64,000 nt of DNA from UBA6059 sp040219045 (GCA_965229505.1 OZ245881.1:2976001-3040000); one strand, 5' to 3'. Shown: positions 24,915 through 34,142, counted from the stretch's first letter. Program-made: numbers and translations. The notes: generated from the letters alone by a model not told the origin.

Positions 24915-26167
24915 ATCTGATCGTACTCAGCTGGAATTACATCAAGGGGCAAAAGCTCAATACGCTGCTTAACACACTTTTGCTGGGCTTTGGTATCGCA
25001 ATCATTGTGGTGCTCCTTCTGGTGAGCACTCAGATGCAAGACAAGTTCTCCCGCAATGCGCAAGGGGTGGACATGGTAGTCGGAGCGAAGGGCAGCCCAC
25101 TTCAGATTATCCTGTGTAATATTTTCCATATTGATTTTCCTACCGGGAATATTCCACTTGAAGACGCGATTTGGTTGAGCCGAAACAGGCTCATTGCCGG
25201 GGCGATTCCACTGGCTTTGGGTGACAGCTACCAGACTATCAGAATAGTGGGTACCAATGCCAAATATGTCGAGCTCTATGGCGGGGAAATAGCTGAAGGT
25301 AAACTCTGGTCTGAAGATCTGGAAGTGACCCTTGGAAGTCAGGCAGCCAGGACACTTGGATTGAGTATAGGGGATGAGTTTAGTGGTGAACATGGGATGA
25401 GTGAAGGAGGCCATGTGCACGAGGATCACAACTACAAGGTGGTTGGCATTCTTGCTCCTTCTAATTCAGCCCTGGACAACCTGATCATGACCAATATCGA
25501 GAGTGTTTGGATCATGCATGCTTATGAAGAGGAAGGTGAGGAAGAAGAACATGCACACGAGCACTCCGAAGAGGAGCTTATCGAGAATCCATTCGGTATC
25601 AAAGTCTACCATGATCTGGAAGGGAAAGAAATCACCTCACTGATCCTGCAGTTCCGAGGGCCAATGGCGGCTGTGCAGATGCCGCGAATGATCAATGCCC
25701 GAGGAAATCTTCAGGCCGCTTCTCCGGCTTTTGAGATGGCGCGACTGCTCAATATAGTGGGGATAGGGGTAGACGTAGTACAAGGTTTTGCCTACCTGAT
25801 CATCTTCATTGCAGGATTGAGTGTATTCATCGCATTGTACAATTCATTGAAAGAAAGAAAATATGATCTGGCGATCATGCGCTCTATGGGAGCGAGTCGT
25901 TTGAAGCTGCTCCTTCACATTATTCTTGAAGGGATGATTATCACCTTTCTGGGAGGTTTGACTGGCTTTGTGTTGGGTCATGGTGTGGTGGAGTTGATCG
26001 GCTCAATGACCAGCGAAGGAGGCCAGGTGAGTGTTACCGGTAGGATTTTCCTCACCGAAGAACTATTGATCATAGTTATTAGTTTTGCTTTGGGTGTGGT
26101 TGCGTCGTTGATACCAGCCATTACTGCTTACAGAACCGACATTTCCAAAGTGTTGGCCAAAGGATAA
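24911..26167 (+). CDS. FtsX-like ABC permease with histidine-rich extracytoplasmic loops
   Basis: A 418-residue permease of the MacB/FtsX type: one N-terminal helix (about 20-40), a large extracytoplasmic domain and three C-terminal helices (about 290-410). Two metal-binding-like clusters lie in the outer domain: SGEHGMSEGGHVHEDH (about residues 158-173) and an acidic His-rich run at about 203-222 with HAHEHSEEE at its centre. These are unusual for this family and suggest a transition metal, most likely zinc. It is coupled to the ATPase by a 4-base overlap and followed after 10 bases by a DUF3299 gene. Confidence 0.9.
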   Translation: MNLIVLSWNYIKGQKLNTLLNTLLLGFGIAIIVVLLLVSTQMQDKFSRNAQGVDMVVGAKGSPLQIILCNIFHIDFPTGNIPLEDAIWLSRNRLIAGAIPLALGDSYQTIRIVGTNAKYVELYGGEIAEGKLWSEDLEVTLGSQAARTLGLSIGDEFSGEHGMSEGGHVHEDHNYKVVGILAPSNSALDNLIMTNIESVWIMHAYEEEGEEEEHAHEHSEEELIENPFGIKVYHDLEGKEITSLILQFRGPMAAVQMPRMINARGNLQAASPAFEMARLLNIVGIGVDVVQGFAYLIIFIAGLSVFIALYNSLKERKYDLAIMRSMGASRLKLLLHIILEGMIITFLGGLTGFVLGHGVVELIGSMTSEGGQVSVTGRIFLTEELLIIVISFALGVVASLIPAITAYRTDISKVLAKG

Positions 26168-26177
26168 AAAAGGAATT

Positions 26178-26624
26178 ATGAAAAGACTTACTATACTCTC
26201 AGTACTCATTTTCTTATCAGGAATCACCCTGGCACAAGGCACGCTCTCCTCTCAAAACTGGGAGAAGTTGGCAGCTGTGTCTTATGAGAAAACGGAGGAT
26301 GAATATGGCGAACTGTTTGTTCCTGTATTTGGCACGGATATCCGTGCCATGGAAGGCAAAGAGATCACCCTGCCAGGTTACATCATTCCTTTTGAGGGGA
26401 TGTTTAAGCCTGATCATATTATTATTAGCTCACTGCCCGTAGCGGCTTGTTTCTTCTGTGGGTCAGGGGGCCCAGAGTCAGTGGCAGAAGTCTACATGGC
26501 TGATCCGATTAAGTACACGGCTAATGCCATCAAGGTGACCGGAACCCTGGAACTGAACGACACAGATTTTAACCAATTGATGTATATCCTCAAAGATGCG
26601 CGCCTTGAAGGGCCTGCCAATTGA
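26178..26624 (+). CDS. DUF3299 exported protein
   Basis: A 148-residue protein with a signal peptide (MKRLTILSVLIFLSGITLAQ). The core PGYIIPFEGM and the cysteine motif AACFFCGSGGPES are characteristic of DUF3299. In proteobacteria, DUF3299 proteins are found next to ABC ATPase/permease genes in zinc-responsive operons such as that of Vibrio cholerae Zrg; I recall this from general knowledge and did not check the exact gene order. The CxxC pair may bind metal or cycle redox in the periplasm. It is co-transcribed with the transporter. Confidence 0.87.
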   Translation: MKRLTILSVLIFLSGITLAQGTLSSQNWEKLAAVSYEKTEDEYGELFVPVFGTDIRAMEGKEITLPGYIIPFEGMFKPDHIIISSLPVAACFFCGSGGPESVAEVYMADPIKYTANAIKVTGTLELNDTDFNQLMYILKDARLEGPAN

Positions 26625-26631
26625 TACTACG

Positions 26632-27060
26632 ATGAGACTCTCTACGACTTTTTTAATAGCCCTTATTGGGCTCCTGGTTTTTACTTCTTGTGGTGATGGT
26701 GGCCAGGCCGAGCGAGAAGCCTTACGTGATGAAGTAATGGCCATTCATGATGAGGTGATGCCGAAGATGGGAGATTTTAGAAAGCTGCAAAAGCGGATCG
26801 AGAGTCTGTCAGATTCGTTGAGGGCCATGGAGTCGAGCGATACGAACAGGTTAAATGACCTTGCTGCCCGGGGAGTAGAAATTGCCGCGGCACAGGAAGG
26901 TATGATGGCCTGGATGCGTCAGTACAATCCTGAGATCATGCAGGATGGTACGCCTCATGAGGAGGTGATGAGCTATCTCAAAGATCAAAAGGCTGCCATT
27001 GAAAAAGTTAGGGATCAGATGATGCAAGCGCTTTCTGCAGGTGAGGAGGCATTGAAATAA
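26632..27060 (+). CDS. Coiled-coil lipoprotein
   Basis: A 142-residue lipoprotein from the ATG at 26632 (MRLSTTFLIALIGLLVFTSC). The lipobox cysteine is followed by GDGG. The mature part is almost entirely helical and Met/Glu-rich (EVMAIHDEVMPKMGDFRKL), with coiled-coil spacing. An ATG-free upstream extension into the DUF3299 gene is unlikely because the signal peptide begins at this ATG. It ends the ABC/DUF3299 unit, and its role there is unknown. Confidence 0.82.
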   Translation: MRLSTTFLIALIGLLVFTSCGDGGQAEREALRDEVMAIHDEVMPKMGDFRKLQKRIESLSDSLRAMESSDTNRLNDLAARGVEIAAAQEGMMAWMRQYNPEIMQDGTPHEEVMSYLKDQKAAIEKVRDQMMQALSAGEEALK

Positions 27061-27183
27061 TTAGATTTTCAGTCGACTCAAAGGGTCATCCCAACACAAT
27101 GTATTAGAAGTTAGGAGCTTGAGATAATTTTATAAGCTCGTCCTGCCTCCTCGTACTCGATCATCCATTAGATTTCCATAAAT

Positions 27184-27470
27184 ACAGATTCCGGTATTGT
27201 CGTACCTCCAAATCGGAATGACGGATAAGCAGTTTGGAATGATGGTGTTTCCGAGGAGCTTCCTGAGGTCGTCATTCCTGATGAAGCGTAGCGGAAGTCA
27301 GGAATCTGTATGCCTAGATGTTGCACTAGCGGAGTTTAATAGTGGTCCGACCAGTATACTACGCAGGATATTGTCTGCCCTAGCTATAGCAGAAGATTCT
27401 AAGTAAACTGGTCCGACCACTTGATGAATATGCTTGCTATGCAATCGAGAAAAGTCGACTGATATGGTCA
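27184..27470. repeat. Tandem inverted-repeat element, copy 1
   Basis: The 728-base gap between 27061 and 27788 is mainly two direct copies of one composite element. Copy 1 has part A bounded by ACAGATTCC (27184) and GGAATCTGT (27301-27309), with inner arms GGAATGACG and GTCATTCC. Part B is bounded by AGTGGTCCGACCAGT (about 27341) and ACTGGTCCGACCACT (about 27407), which are inverted copies apart from one base. No coding frame is convincing. Confidence 0.8.
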
Positions 27471-27479
27471 TTGTAATAT

Positions 27480-27778
27480 CCAGATTCCGGGCTTGTCGTA
27501 CCTCCAAACCTGCCTAGCCGGACAGGCTGGCCGGAATGACGGATAAGCAGTTTGGAATGATGGGGTTTCCGAGGGGCTTCCTGAGGTCGTCATTCCTGAT
27601 GAAGCGTAGCGGAAGTCAGGAATCTGTACGCTCGGATGTGGCATTAGCGCGGTTTTAATTGTGGTCTGACCAGTATACCACGGAGGTATAGTCTATCATA
27701 GCTATAGCAGAAGATTCTAATAAACTGTAAACTGGTCCGACCACTTGATCCGAAAACTTACTGTACAATCGAAAGATT
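27480..27778. repeat. Tandem inverted-repeat element, copy 2
   Basis: This is the second copy, offset about 296 bases at the start and 318 bases after an extra hairpin (TGCCTAGCCGGACAGGC). It carries the same A and B parts with scattered substitutions (GTGGTCTGACCAGTATACC, CTATAGCAGAAGATTCTAA). The divergence shows the duplication is not an assembly error. It resembles nonautonomous palindromic elements rather than a gene. Confidence 0.8.
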
Positions 27779-27788
27779 AAGTTGAAAG

Positions 27789-28250
27789 CTATTTACACTT
27801 CGCCAGTACCGCCTCGACCTGCTTCACTTCGGTAAGTCCTGAGACATTTCCCCAGCTATTGGACGCATAGGTGATGATCTCGGCGATTTCCAGTGGTGTG
27901 AGGTCTTTGTGATCTGGCATCTGCTGATTGTACTCTACCTCATTGACCAGCATAGATCCTTTGATACCATTTCTGCTGATGCACATCGCCCTATTCAGGT
28001 CTTTGAGGAAGTAGTCAGCTTTTGCCAACGGTGGGATCAACTTTCCGAGCCCTTTGCCGTCATCCCCGTGGCAGTTGGCGCAGTGGATCTGATAGAGCTG
28101 CTTTCCTTGCACCATGTACTGCCGCATCCTTATTCGGGTACGAAAGTCCATGCCTTCATAGATGCCCGCATCCTCACCTTGCTTACCAGAATCACATTGG
28201 ATCATGAAAACAGATGCAAACACAAGAACAGCGACGGTGATCAGTCTCAT
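27789..28250 (-). CDS. Cytochrome c lipoprotein
   Basis: A 153-residue protein with a lipobox (VFASVFMIQC) and a single class I cytochrome c domain. The haem site is IHCANCHGDDGKG and the likely axial methionine is in YNQQMPDHKDLT. It should be anchored on the periplasmic side. It follows the SCO gene directly (start at 28250, SCO stop at 28251), so it belongs to a respiratory unit with SCO and HemJ. Confidence 0.92.
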   Translation of the reverse strand: MRLITVAVLVFASVFMIQCDSGKQGEDAGIYEGMDFRTRIRMRQYMVQGKQLYQIHCANCHGDDGKGLGKLIPPLAKADYFLKDLNRAMCISRNGIKGSMLVNEVEYNQQMPDHKDLTPLEIAEIITYASNSWGNVSGLTEVKQVEAVLAKCK

Positions 28251-28895
28251 CTAGCCTTGCGTCTCTTTTAGGAGCTTGTCAATGTCCTTCATAAGCAAAT
28301 CCACCTGCTCCGGGACTGTGCCATCATAGACACCTCTGATCCGCCTTTCTTTGTCAACTAATAGAAATGCACCGCTGTGAATATAGCCACCGGGTTCGTT
28401 GGGATCGGAGGCAGCAGTGACCATGTAGCTGCTCTCGCTGATGTCGTAGATGTCGTCCTGATCTCCAGTCACAAAATGCCATTTATCGCTAGAGACGCCC
28501 AGGCGCTCAGCAAAGTCGCGTAGCACAGCTACAGTATCGTGGGTTGGGTCTATTGTGTGCGATAGAATCCCCACTTCCGGATTAGCTTCAAACTCGTTGT
28601 AGACGCGCAGCATTTGCTTCTTCATTTTTGGGCAAATCGTAGGACAGGTCGTGAAAAAGAAATCCGCCACATAGACCTTATTGTCAAAAGTCTGGTTGGT
28701 CACGATCACAGAGTCTTGATTAACAAACGCGAAATTTTTGACTGTGTGAGGTAAGGTGTCATAGTAGACTTTACCATCCTCTATCCGTTCGACCAACTGT
28801 GTACGTCCGAGTACGGGCAATTTGTTTTCCGGTAGGGACTGGGTACAAGCCACGCCCAATATCATAAGGACTAGAAGTAGTTCAGTTCTTTTCAT
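28251..28895 (-). CDS. SCO family copper chaperone/thioredoxin-like protein
   Basis: About 214 residues from the ATG at 28895 (MKRTELLLVLMILGVACTQ), a lipoprotein signal; an in-frame ATG at 28931 lies inside the upstream gene. The SCO site is intact: CxxxC in FFFTTCPTICPKM and the distal histidine in GGYIHSGAFLLVD. SCO proteins deliver copper to the CuA centre of cytochrome oxidase or act as thiol oxidoreductases. It overlaps the HemJ-like gene by 14 bases. Confidence 0.93.
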   Translation of the reverse strand: MKRTELLLVLMILGVACTQSLPENKLPVLGRTQLVERIEDGKVYYDTLPHTVKNFAFVNQDSVIVTNQTFDNKVYVADFFFTTCPTICPKMKKQMLRVYNEFEANPEVGILSHTIDPTHDTVAVLRDFAERLGVSSDKWHFVTGDQDDIYDISESSYMVTAASDPNEPGGYIHSGAFLLVDKERRIRGVYDGTVPEQVDLLMKDIDKLLKETQG

Positions 28896-29424
28896 TTCGC
28901 GCTCTAATTTTCTTATATGATTTGACTGCAATCATCAGTATACCAACGATGAGAAAGATGCCAATAATTCCCCACACCCAGCTTAATGTGTCCTTAAATA
29001 CGATGATGAAAACTACCGCAATCAAGATGACTGTTGCTCCTTCATTCCAAAGTCTTAGTTGAAAGGAAGTGTTTTTGTAAACACCTTTTTTTAATTGATT
29101 GAGTACCTTTTGACTATACAGATGATAGATCGTAAGCAGCAAGACGAAAGCGAACTTCAGAAGCATCCAGGGTTGCGTCCATGCGTTCAGTAGGGTGACC
29201 AGCCACAAGCCGAATATATAAGTGAGGATGGCGGAGGGCCAGGTGATTATGTACCAGAGCCTTGACTCCATCAAGCTGAATTGCTTGATCAGAATAGACT
29301 GCTCAGGTTCTGCTTTAGTACTCGCCTCAGTATGGTAGATGTACAGTCTGAAGATGTAGAATAACCCTGCAAACCAGGTGACCACAAAAATGATGTGAAG
29401 TGCCTTGACGTAGAGATATTCCAT
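28882..29424 (-). CDS. HemJ/CopD-like membrane protein (protoporphyrinogen oxidase type)
   Basis: A 180-residue protein with about five membrane helices. The HemJ-type first helix VKALHIIFVVTWFAGLFYIF contains the conserved histidine, and the conserved Lys lies in MLLKFAFVLLLTIYH. HemJ oxidises protoporphyrinogen IX in haem synthesis. CopD-family relatives look similar, so the symbol is left blank. The context of cytochrome c and SCO supports a haem or respiratory role. Confidence 0.82.
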   Translation of the reverse strand: MEYLYVKALHIIFVVTWFAGLFYIFRLYIYHTEASTKAEPEQSILIKQFSLMESRLWYIITWPSAILTYIFGLWLVTLLNAWTQPWMLLKFAFVLLLTIYHLYSQKVLNQLKKGVYKNTSFQLRLWNEGATVILIAVVFIIVFKDTLSWVWGIIGIFLIVGILMIAVKSYKKIRARNEKN

Positions 29425-29492
29425 TGCCGTAAAGTTAATACAGTATTAGGCCATTCTGGTAAAAATACCCTGGAGTCGTTGGCTACCTTGGC

Positions 29493-30287
29493 TCATTCGA
29501 ATGCGATCTGATCCCCTACCGTAATGGTGCCCTCCTGTGAGCAGAGCACATTCATTCCGAATTTGATCTTATGATCGAAATTGCGGTAGCGTGCCAGGGT
29601 CTTTGTCGGTTCCTTTCCCATCACTCCAGACTCCTGATTGATCGTTGGGACCTGGCATCTACTACAGGGTTTGGCACCATAGAATTTCGCATTGCCAATG
29701 CTGAAATCAGCCCACTGATCTTCCTCATGGGGCTCACCTCCGGAGAAGACCAGGTTGGGACGGAAGCGGTTGATCAATATTGGCTCTTCCAGCTTCTCAT
29801 TGAGTAGGTTAAGAGACGACTGCCCAAGAATAAGATAGGGGTAGCCATCTGACAAGCTATTCACTTCACCATATTTTGCGAAGGTTGGATCCACCTGCCT
29901 GTTGTCTTCATCTACCTGATAGACAAGGCGAACGTTTAATTCAAGGATATTACTCAACCACTCATTGATCTCACTATCGTAAATTATGGCCTTGCAGGTA
30001 TCACCCCATACTTGCACCTCCGAGTAATCTGTACCAGATAAGGTTCTTGGGATCTCCCTGTGCTCGTCATTATAGCTGAGTCTGAACCCCTCTTGTGAAA
30101 GGGAGAGTTTGATAAGACTGAGGTGGGCATGCTCTCGCTGACTCACGAATTTTCCGGTAGGGTCAATGAGCATCCACCGGCGGTCGTACTGGAGTCCGCG
30201 TACTTCACAAACGGATGACTCCAGCCTGATGCCTCCCATGGATTTGATAGGGTAGATGTAAATGTCTGTCAGTACTCTAGATGCCAT
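29493..30287 (-). CDS. MOSC-domain protein
   Basis: A 264-residue protein with the MOSC N-terminal beta barrel (IYIYPIKSMGGIRLESS, GLQYDRRWMLID) and the C-terminal MOSC domain, including the conserved cysteine in FYGAKPCSRCQVPT. MOSC proteins bind molybdenum cofactor or transfer sulfur. It is similar in size to the mARC/YcbX group but lacks their ferredoxin extension. It precedes hemJ by 68 bases on the same strand and diverges from the Crp/Fnr gene. Confidence 0.9.
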   Translation of the reverse strand: MASRVLTDIYIYPIKSMGGIRLESSVCEVRGLQYDRRWMLIDPTGKFVSQREHAHLSLIKLSLSQEGFRLSYNDEHREIPRTLSGTDYSEVQVWGDTCKAIIYDSEINEWLSNILELNVRLVYQVDEDNRQVDPTFAKYGEVNSLSDGYPYLILGQSSLNLLNEKLEEPILINRFRPNLVFSGGEPHEEDQWADFSIGNAKFYGAKPCSRCQVPTINQESGVMGKEPTKTLARYRNFDHKIKFGMNVLCSQEGTITVGDQIAFE

Positions 30288-30378
30288 AATTTTAACGTGT
30301 TGGAATTGTCAACTATATTTATGTGTTATCAGCATTGGTCAGTTAGTTATAATCAACCCAAACAACCGTCACGTCATC

Positions 30379-31059
30379 ATGAGCGATCCTTCATCTATTT
30401 GGTATTTTGAGAAAGTCGACCTCTACGAGCTGCTCTGCCCCCATAAGGTCCCACACATGGCAGAATCGCATACTTTCCATCATTTCGATAAAGATAGTTA
30501 CATCTACTTTCCGGAAGACGCCTCATCACATATCTACATGATATCGGATGGCCGGGTAAAGATAGGGAGTTACACAGATGACGGTAAAGAAATAGTGAAA
30601 GCGATCCTGGGCAAAGGTGAGATCTTCGGTGAGATGGCCTTGGCAGGTGAAGATAAGCGCGCTGACTTTGCACAAGCGCTGGACAATAAGACAATAGTCT
30701 GCCCCATGACCATCGATGACATGCAGGAGCTGATGGCGGACAACAAACCGCTCAATCTGAAAATACTGAAACTCATGGGTCTGCGCTTGCGCAAGGTTGA
30801 GCGAAAGATTGAGTCACTGGTGTTCAAAGATGCCCGCACCCGCGTGATCGAATTTATCAGAGACCTTGCGATGGAAAAAGGTCAAAAGGTGGGCTTTGAG
30901 ACCATGATCAAGAGTCATTTTACGCATAAAGACATAGCCAGCCTCACGGGTACTTCTCGACAGACCGTTACCACCATTCTCAATGAATTGCGTGAAGACA
31001 ATATCCTCACTTTCGACAGGCGAAGGATACTGATTCGTGATATGGAGTTACTTAAGTAG
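30379..31059 (+). CDS. Crp/Fnr family transcriptional regulator
   Basis: About 226 residues from the ATG at 30379 (MSDPSSIWYFEKVDLYELL). The cyclic-nucleotide-binding-type barrel (YFPEDASSHIYMISDGRVKI, GKGEIFGEMALAGEDKR) is followed by the dimer helix and a Crp-type winged helix (FTHKDIASLTGTSRQTVTTI). There is no N-terminal Fe-S cysteine cluster of the Fnr kind. Its divergent position next to the MOSC/HemJ/SCO/cytochrome genes suggests control of respiratory functions. It converges on an H-NOX gene. Confidence 0.92.
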   Translation: MSDPSSIWYFEKVDLYELLCPHKVPHMAESHTFHHFDKDSYIYFPEDASSHIYMISDGRVKIGSYTDDGKEIVKAILGKGEIFGEMALAGEDKRADFAQALDNKTIVCPMTIDDMQELMADNKPLNLKILKLMGLRLRKVERKIESLVFKDARTRVIEFIRDLAMEKGQKVGFETMIKSHFTHKDIASLTGTSRQTVTTILNELREDNILTFDRRRILIRDMELLK

Positions 31060-31067
31060 CTCGGGAG

Positions 31068-31649
31068 TTAAGCTTCGGCTGATACCTCAGCACTGGACTT
31101 GTCAACCACTTTAGTTTCGTTAGTATTGAAGGTGAGTCTGACCTTAGACTCGGATAGCTTTTCAATTAATGAGTGATCATTGTATTTCTTATGAAGCCCC
31201 TTGATCAATGAGATGAATAGGTCGATCAAATGTCGATTGGACTTGTATTCGATTTCAATAACATTCTCATCTAGCCTATCATAGTGAAACCTCGGTGGTC
31301 GGGCATTTTCTATCTTTTTGGTTACAACACTATGTACCCAGTCGAGATTGAGTAGGGCATCTTTGGTACTATTGGATCCCTGGAAGAATGCTCCGTAGAG
31401 GTTAGGTGCATAGACGACCGACCAATGCTCACCAAAGTCATCAAATATTTGTGCTAAGGAAACATTGGCTGCCTCGGCAGACTTCACGAAAAGGTTGATA
31501 CTTTCTTTTTCATCAATATCATCTCTAATCGCAAGATCAAATGAATGACCTTCTTCATATCCCATTAACTGGACACACTTGTCCCAGGCCTCCTGGCCGT
31601 ATTTTTCGAGCATAAGCTCCTCTAAACAATAGTGGATTGTTCCTTTCAT
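31068..31649 (-). CDS. H-NOX (haem NO/O2-binding) protein
   Basis: A 193-residue stand-alone H-NOX. It shows the typical start MKGTIHYCLEELMLEKYG, the proximal haem ligand H106 in NLDWVHSVV, the ARPPRF segment after it, and the haem-propionate motif YxSxR (Y135-S137-R139, in EIEYKSNRHLI). H-NOX proteins sense NO and pass the signal to a partner kinase or cyclase. No partner is directly adjacent, which is unusual. The last 15 residues are a polar tail. It ends 8 bases from the stop of the Crp/Fnr gene. Confidence 0.93.
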   Translation of the reverse strand: MKGTIHYCLEELMLEKYGQEAWDKCVQLMGYEEGHSFDLAIRDDIDEKESINLFVKSAEAANVSLAQIFDDFGEHWSVVYAPNLYGAFFQGSNSTKDALLNLDWVHSVVTKKIENARPPRFHYDRLDENVIEIEYKSNRHLIDLFISLIKGLHKKYNDHSLIEKLSESKVRLTFNTNETKVVDKSSAEVSAEA

Positions 31650-31700
31650 AGCTGGCGGTTTTAGAATCGAAATTAAATATAAAGACTAATGCCTAAATAC

Positions 31701-34142
31701 CTAAAACTCGCCTTCCTCAAAGTCATCATCACCGCCACCACGTCGTGATTTCCTTGATTTCTTTTGATTCAACCTATAGGTGAAGTTGACGATCAGCTGG
31801 CGTGTACGCCACTGAAACTCCGAATAGCTGACGAAGTTTTCACCCGAGGATTCACTTCGTCTCTTGCGGGTATTGAAAAGGTCTCGCACATTGATGCCAA
31901 TAGTGGCATTCTTACCAAGAATATCTCTGGTAAGCCCCATGTCTACACTGTAATAGGAGAGCCTGCGCCCTTGGGCAGTTTCACTAGGGGCTCTGTAGTT
32001 GAGCGAGACTTGGTAGTTCCATTCTTTTAAAATGGTGAAGCGGTTGATCAAGCGGGTGCGCCAAGAGTGATTTGAATAGTCATAGTTTTGATCATTGTAG
32101 CTGCCCACGGTGGCGGATCGGTAGAAGTTCAAACTACCGTTGACATTCCACCAATCGATCAGCTCTATCGAGCCATTTACTTCCAGGCCGTAGCTGTCTC
32201 TTGTTGATAGATTGACAGGTCGTGTGTAAGTAATTCCGTCTTCATCGACTTCAGAAATACGCTGGATCACACCAGTAGTGTGACGGTAGTAAGCACCGGC
32301 ATAAATATTCGCTTTATCAAAGTTTTTCAGGTAGCCAAATTCATATGAACCGGTATACTCCGGATCAAGGTCAGGGTTTCCAGTTCGAATATTCCGAGCA
32401 TCACTAAAGGTGAAGAATGGATTGAGGTCCCAAAACCTGGGTCTTCTTAACCTGCGACTGTAGCTGAGCTGCAAGGAACTTTGATTATTTAATTCATAAG
32501 TCAAGAAAGCACTCGGAAAGAAATTTGTGTAATTTTTATTGTTCACCTCATTCGTTTCTTTGAGATCGGTAGTGATATCTGTTGTTTCCGTTCTTAAACC
32601 GACCTGATAGGAGTACTTGCTAATTTTGCTACCGACCATCGCATAAAAGGCATAGATATTCTCATCGTAAACGAAAGTATTGCTGAAGCCATCGAGTGTT
32701 GTCCATTCATTATCGATGAATTCTTCAACCAGGTATTTGTTGTTAATCGTCCTAAGCGTGCCCCTGTACCCAGCTTCTACTTTACCTTTATTTCCAAATG
32801 GATAGATATAGTCCACCTGACTCAGAATATTTCGATTCGATTGCTCATTGGCAGAGCGCTGCTGCAACTCCGGCGCTTCGTTACTATACCTTTCAATAAA
32901 ATCTGAACTGGCATCTTCCTGGCTTTCGCGATATTGAAAGTCAGCAGTTAAGACGTGATCGTCGTTATTGAAGGTCTTCTTATAGTTCAGATTGTATTCA
33001 AGATTTTCATCGATCTCTGTCTCCTGATCAGTTCTGACCGTATTATTGATCAGATTAAACTCTTCATCCAAGTCACGATAGATGATAGTGCCTTCATTGT
33101 CCTCGTCAGATCGACGATAGAGGAAGGACATGGTGATAGAATTCTTTTCATTGATGAAAAGATCCATTCCGGTTCTAACGTTGTTTGAAATACCTCCTCT
33201 GATGCGGTCGGTGGAACTATTTGTATAGTAGCTAGTGTCTGTCAGGGAGAATTTTTGCTCTGCTAATCCTACACCCGGAGTTTCGCGATAGTTAACGCCG
33301 TAGTTGACGAAGAAGTTGACCCACTTCCTGCGGAAATTGACATTGGCTGAAGCCCCATGAAAATGGGGGTATCCCGTAGTGAGTTCGAATGCACCATTGA
33401 CGCCTTTTTCCTTGTCTTTTTTCAGCACAATATTGATAATACCGCCTGAGCCTTCTGCATCATATCGCGAAGAAGGGTTAGTGACGACTTCAATTCTTTC
33501 AATAATACTGCCTTGGAGTTGCCTTAAAGCGCTTGATCCATTGATACCCACCAGGCCTGAAGGTTTACCGTCCACTAGTATCTGCACACTTTCACTTCCG
33601 CGAAGGGAGACATTGCCTTCGATATCAACTTCTACAGAAGGAATATTGTCGAGAATGTCGGCAGCTGTACCGCCCATGTTGCTGAGGTCCTTACCAATAT
33701 TGAATACACGCTTATCAAGGTTGAGCTCCATCTGGCTCTTTTCGCCTTGTACCACTACTTCGTCCAGGGTCTTCACATCCAGAGAAAGCTTAACTGCACC
33801 AAGGTCTAAAGGAGAGTTATTGGGAGTCAATTCTACCGGAGAGACGGTCATCAACTCATAAGAGATAGACTGAAAGTTCACATGGTACCGGCCAGGTCTC
33901 GTTTTGATCGAGAACACTCCATTGTCGTCGGTAATCCCGCCAGTCACTAGCGCTGAGTCTCGCAGCGAATACAGGCTTACCGTCGCATAAGCTAAAGGCT
34001 GACCTGAGTCACTATCCAGGACTTTTCCACCGATTTCAAGACTAGGGGGTTGCCCATTTGATCTGTTGTTTCCTCCCGGCCTTTGTCCGTGTACGAAAGC
34101 GGAGCTATAAAGGATAGCAACAATGGTAAGTAGTGTTCTCAT
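31701..34142 (-). CDS. TonB-dependent outer-membrane receptor, carboxypeptidase-like N domain
   Basis: About 813 residues from the ATG at 34142 (MRTLLTIVAILYSSAFVHGQ); an ATG nine codons earlier is possible. The order is: signal peptide; a CarboxypepD_reg-like beta sandwich (about 40-125, GGKVLDSDSGQPLAYATVSL); a plug domain (about 135-240, DILDNIPSVEVDIEGNVSLR); and a large beta barrel of the OMP_b-brl_3 type ending RQLIVNFTYRL, with a Lys/Arg- and acid-rich tail (KKSRKSRRGGGDDDFEEGEF). There is no SusD partner, so polysaccharide uptake is less likely than peptide or metal-chelate transport. It is a single gene. Confidence 0.9.
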   Translation of the reverse strand: MRTLLTIVAILYSSAFVHGQRPGGNNRSNGQPPSLEIGGKVLDSDSGQPLAYATVSLYSLRDSALVTGGITDDNGVFSIKTRPGRYHVNFQSISYELMTVSPVELTPNNSPLDLGAVKLSLDVKTLDEVVVQGEKSQMELNLDKRVFNIGKDLSNMGGTAADILDNIPSVEVDIEGNVSLRGSESVQILVDGKPSGLVGINGSSALRQLQGSIIERIEVVTNPSSRYDAEGSGGIINIVLKKDKEKGVNGAFELTTGYPHFHGASANVNFRRKWVNFFVNYGVNYRETPGVGLAEQKFSLTDTSYYTNSSTDRIRGGISNNVRTGMDLFINEKNSITMSFLYRRSDEDNEGTIIYRDLDEEFNLINNTVRTDQETEIDENLEYNLNYKKTFNNDDHVLTADFQYRESQEDASSDFIERYSNEAPELQQRSANEQSNRNILSQVDYIYPFGNKGKVEAGYRGTLRTINNKYLVEEFIDNEWTTLDGFSNTFVYDENIYAFYAMVGSKISKYSYQVGLRTETTDITTDLKETNEVNNKNYTNFFPSAFLTYELNNQSSLQLSYSRRLRRPRFWDLNPFFTFSDARNIRTGNPDLDPEYTGSYEFGYLKNFDKANIYAGAYYRHTTGVIQRISEVDEDGITYTRPVNLSTRDSYGLEVNGSIELIDWWNVNGSLNFYRSATVGSYNDQNYDYSNHSWRTRLINRFTILKEWNYQVSLNYRAPSETAQGRRLSYYSVDMGLTRDILGKNATIGINVRDLFNTRKRRSESSGENFVSYSEFQWRTRQLIVNFTYRLNQKKSRKSRRGGGDDDFEEGEF

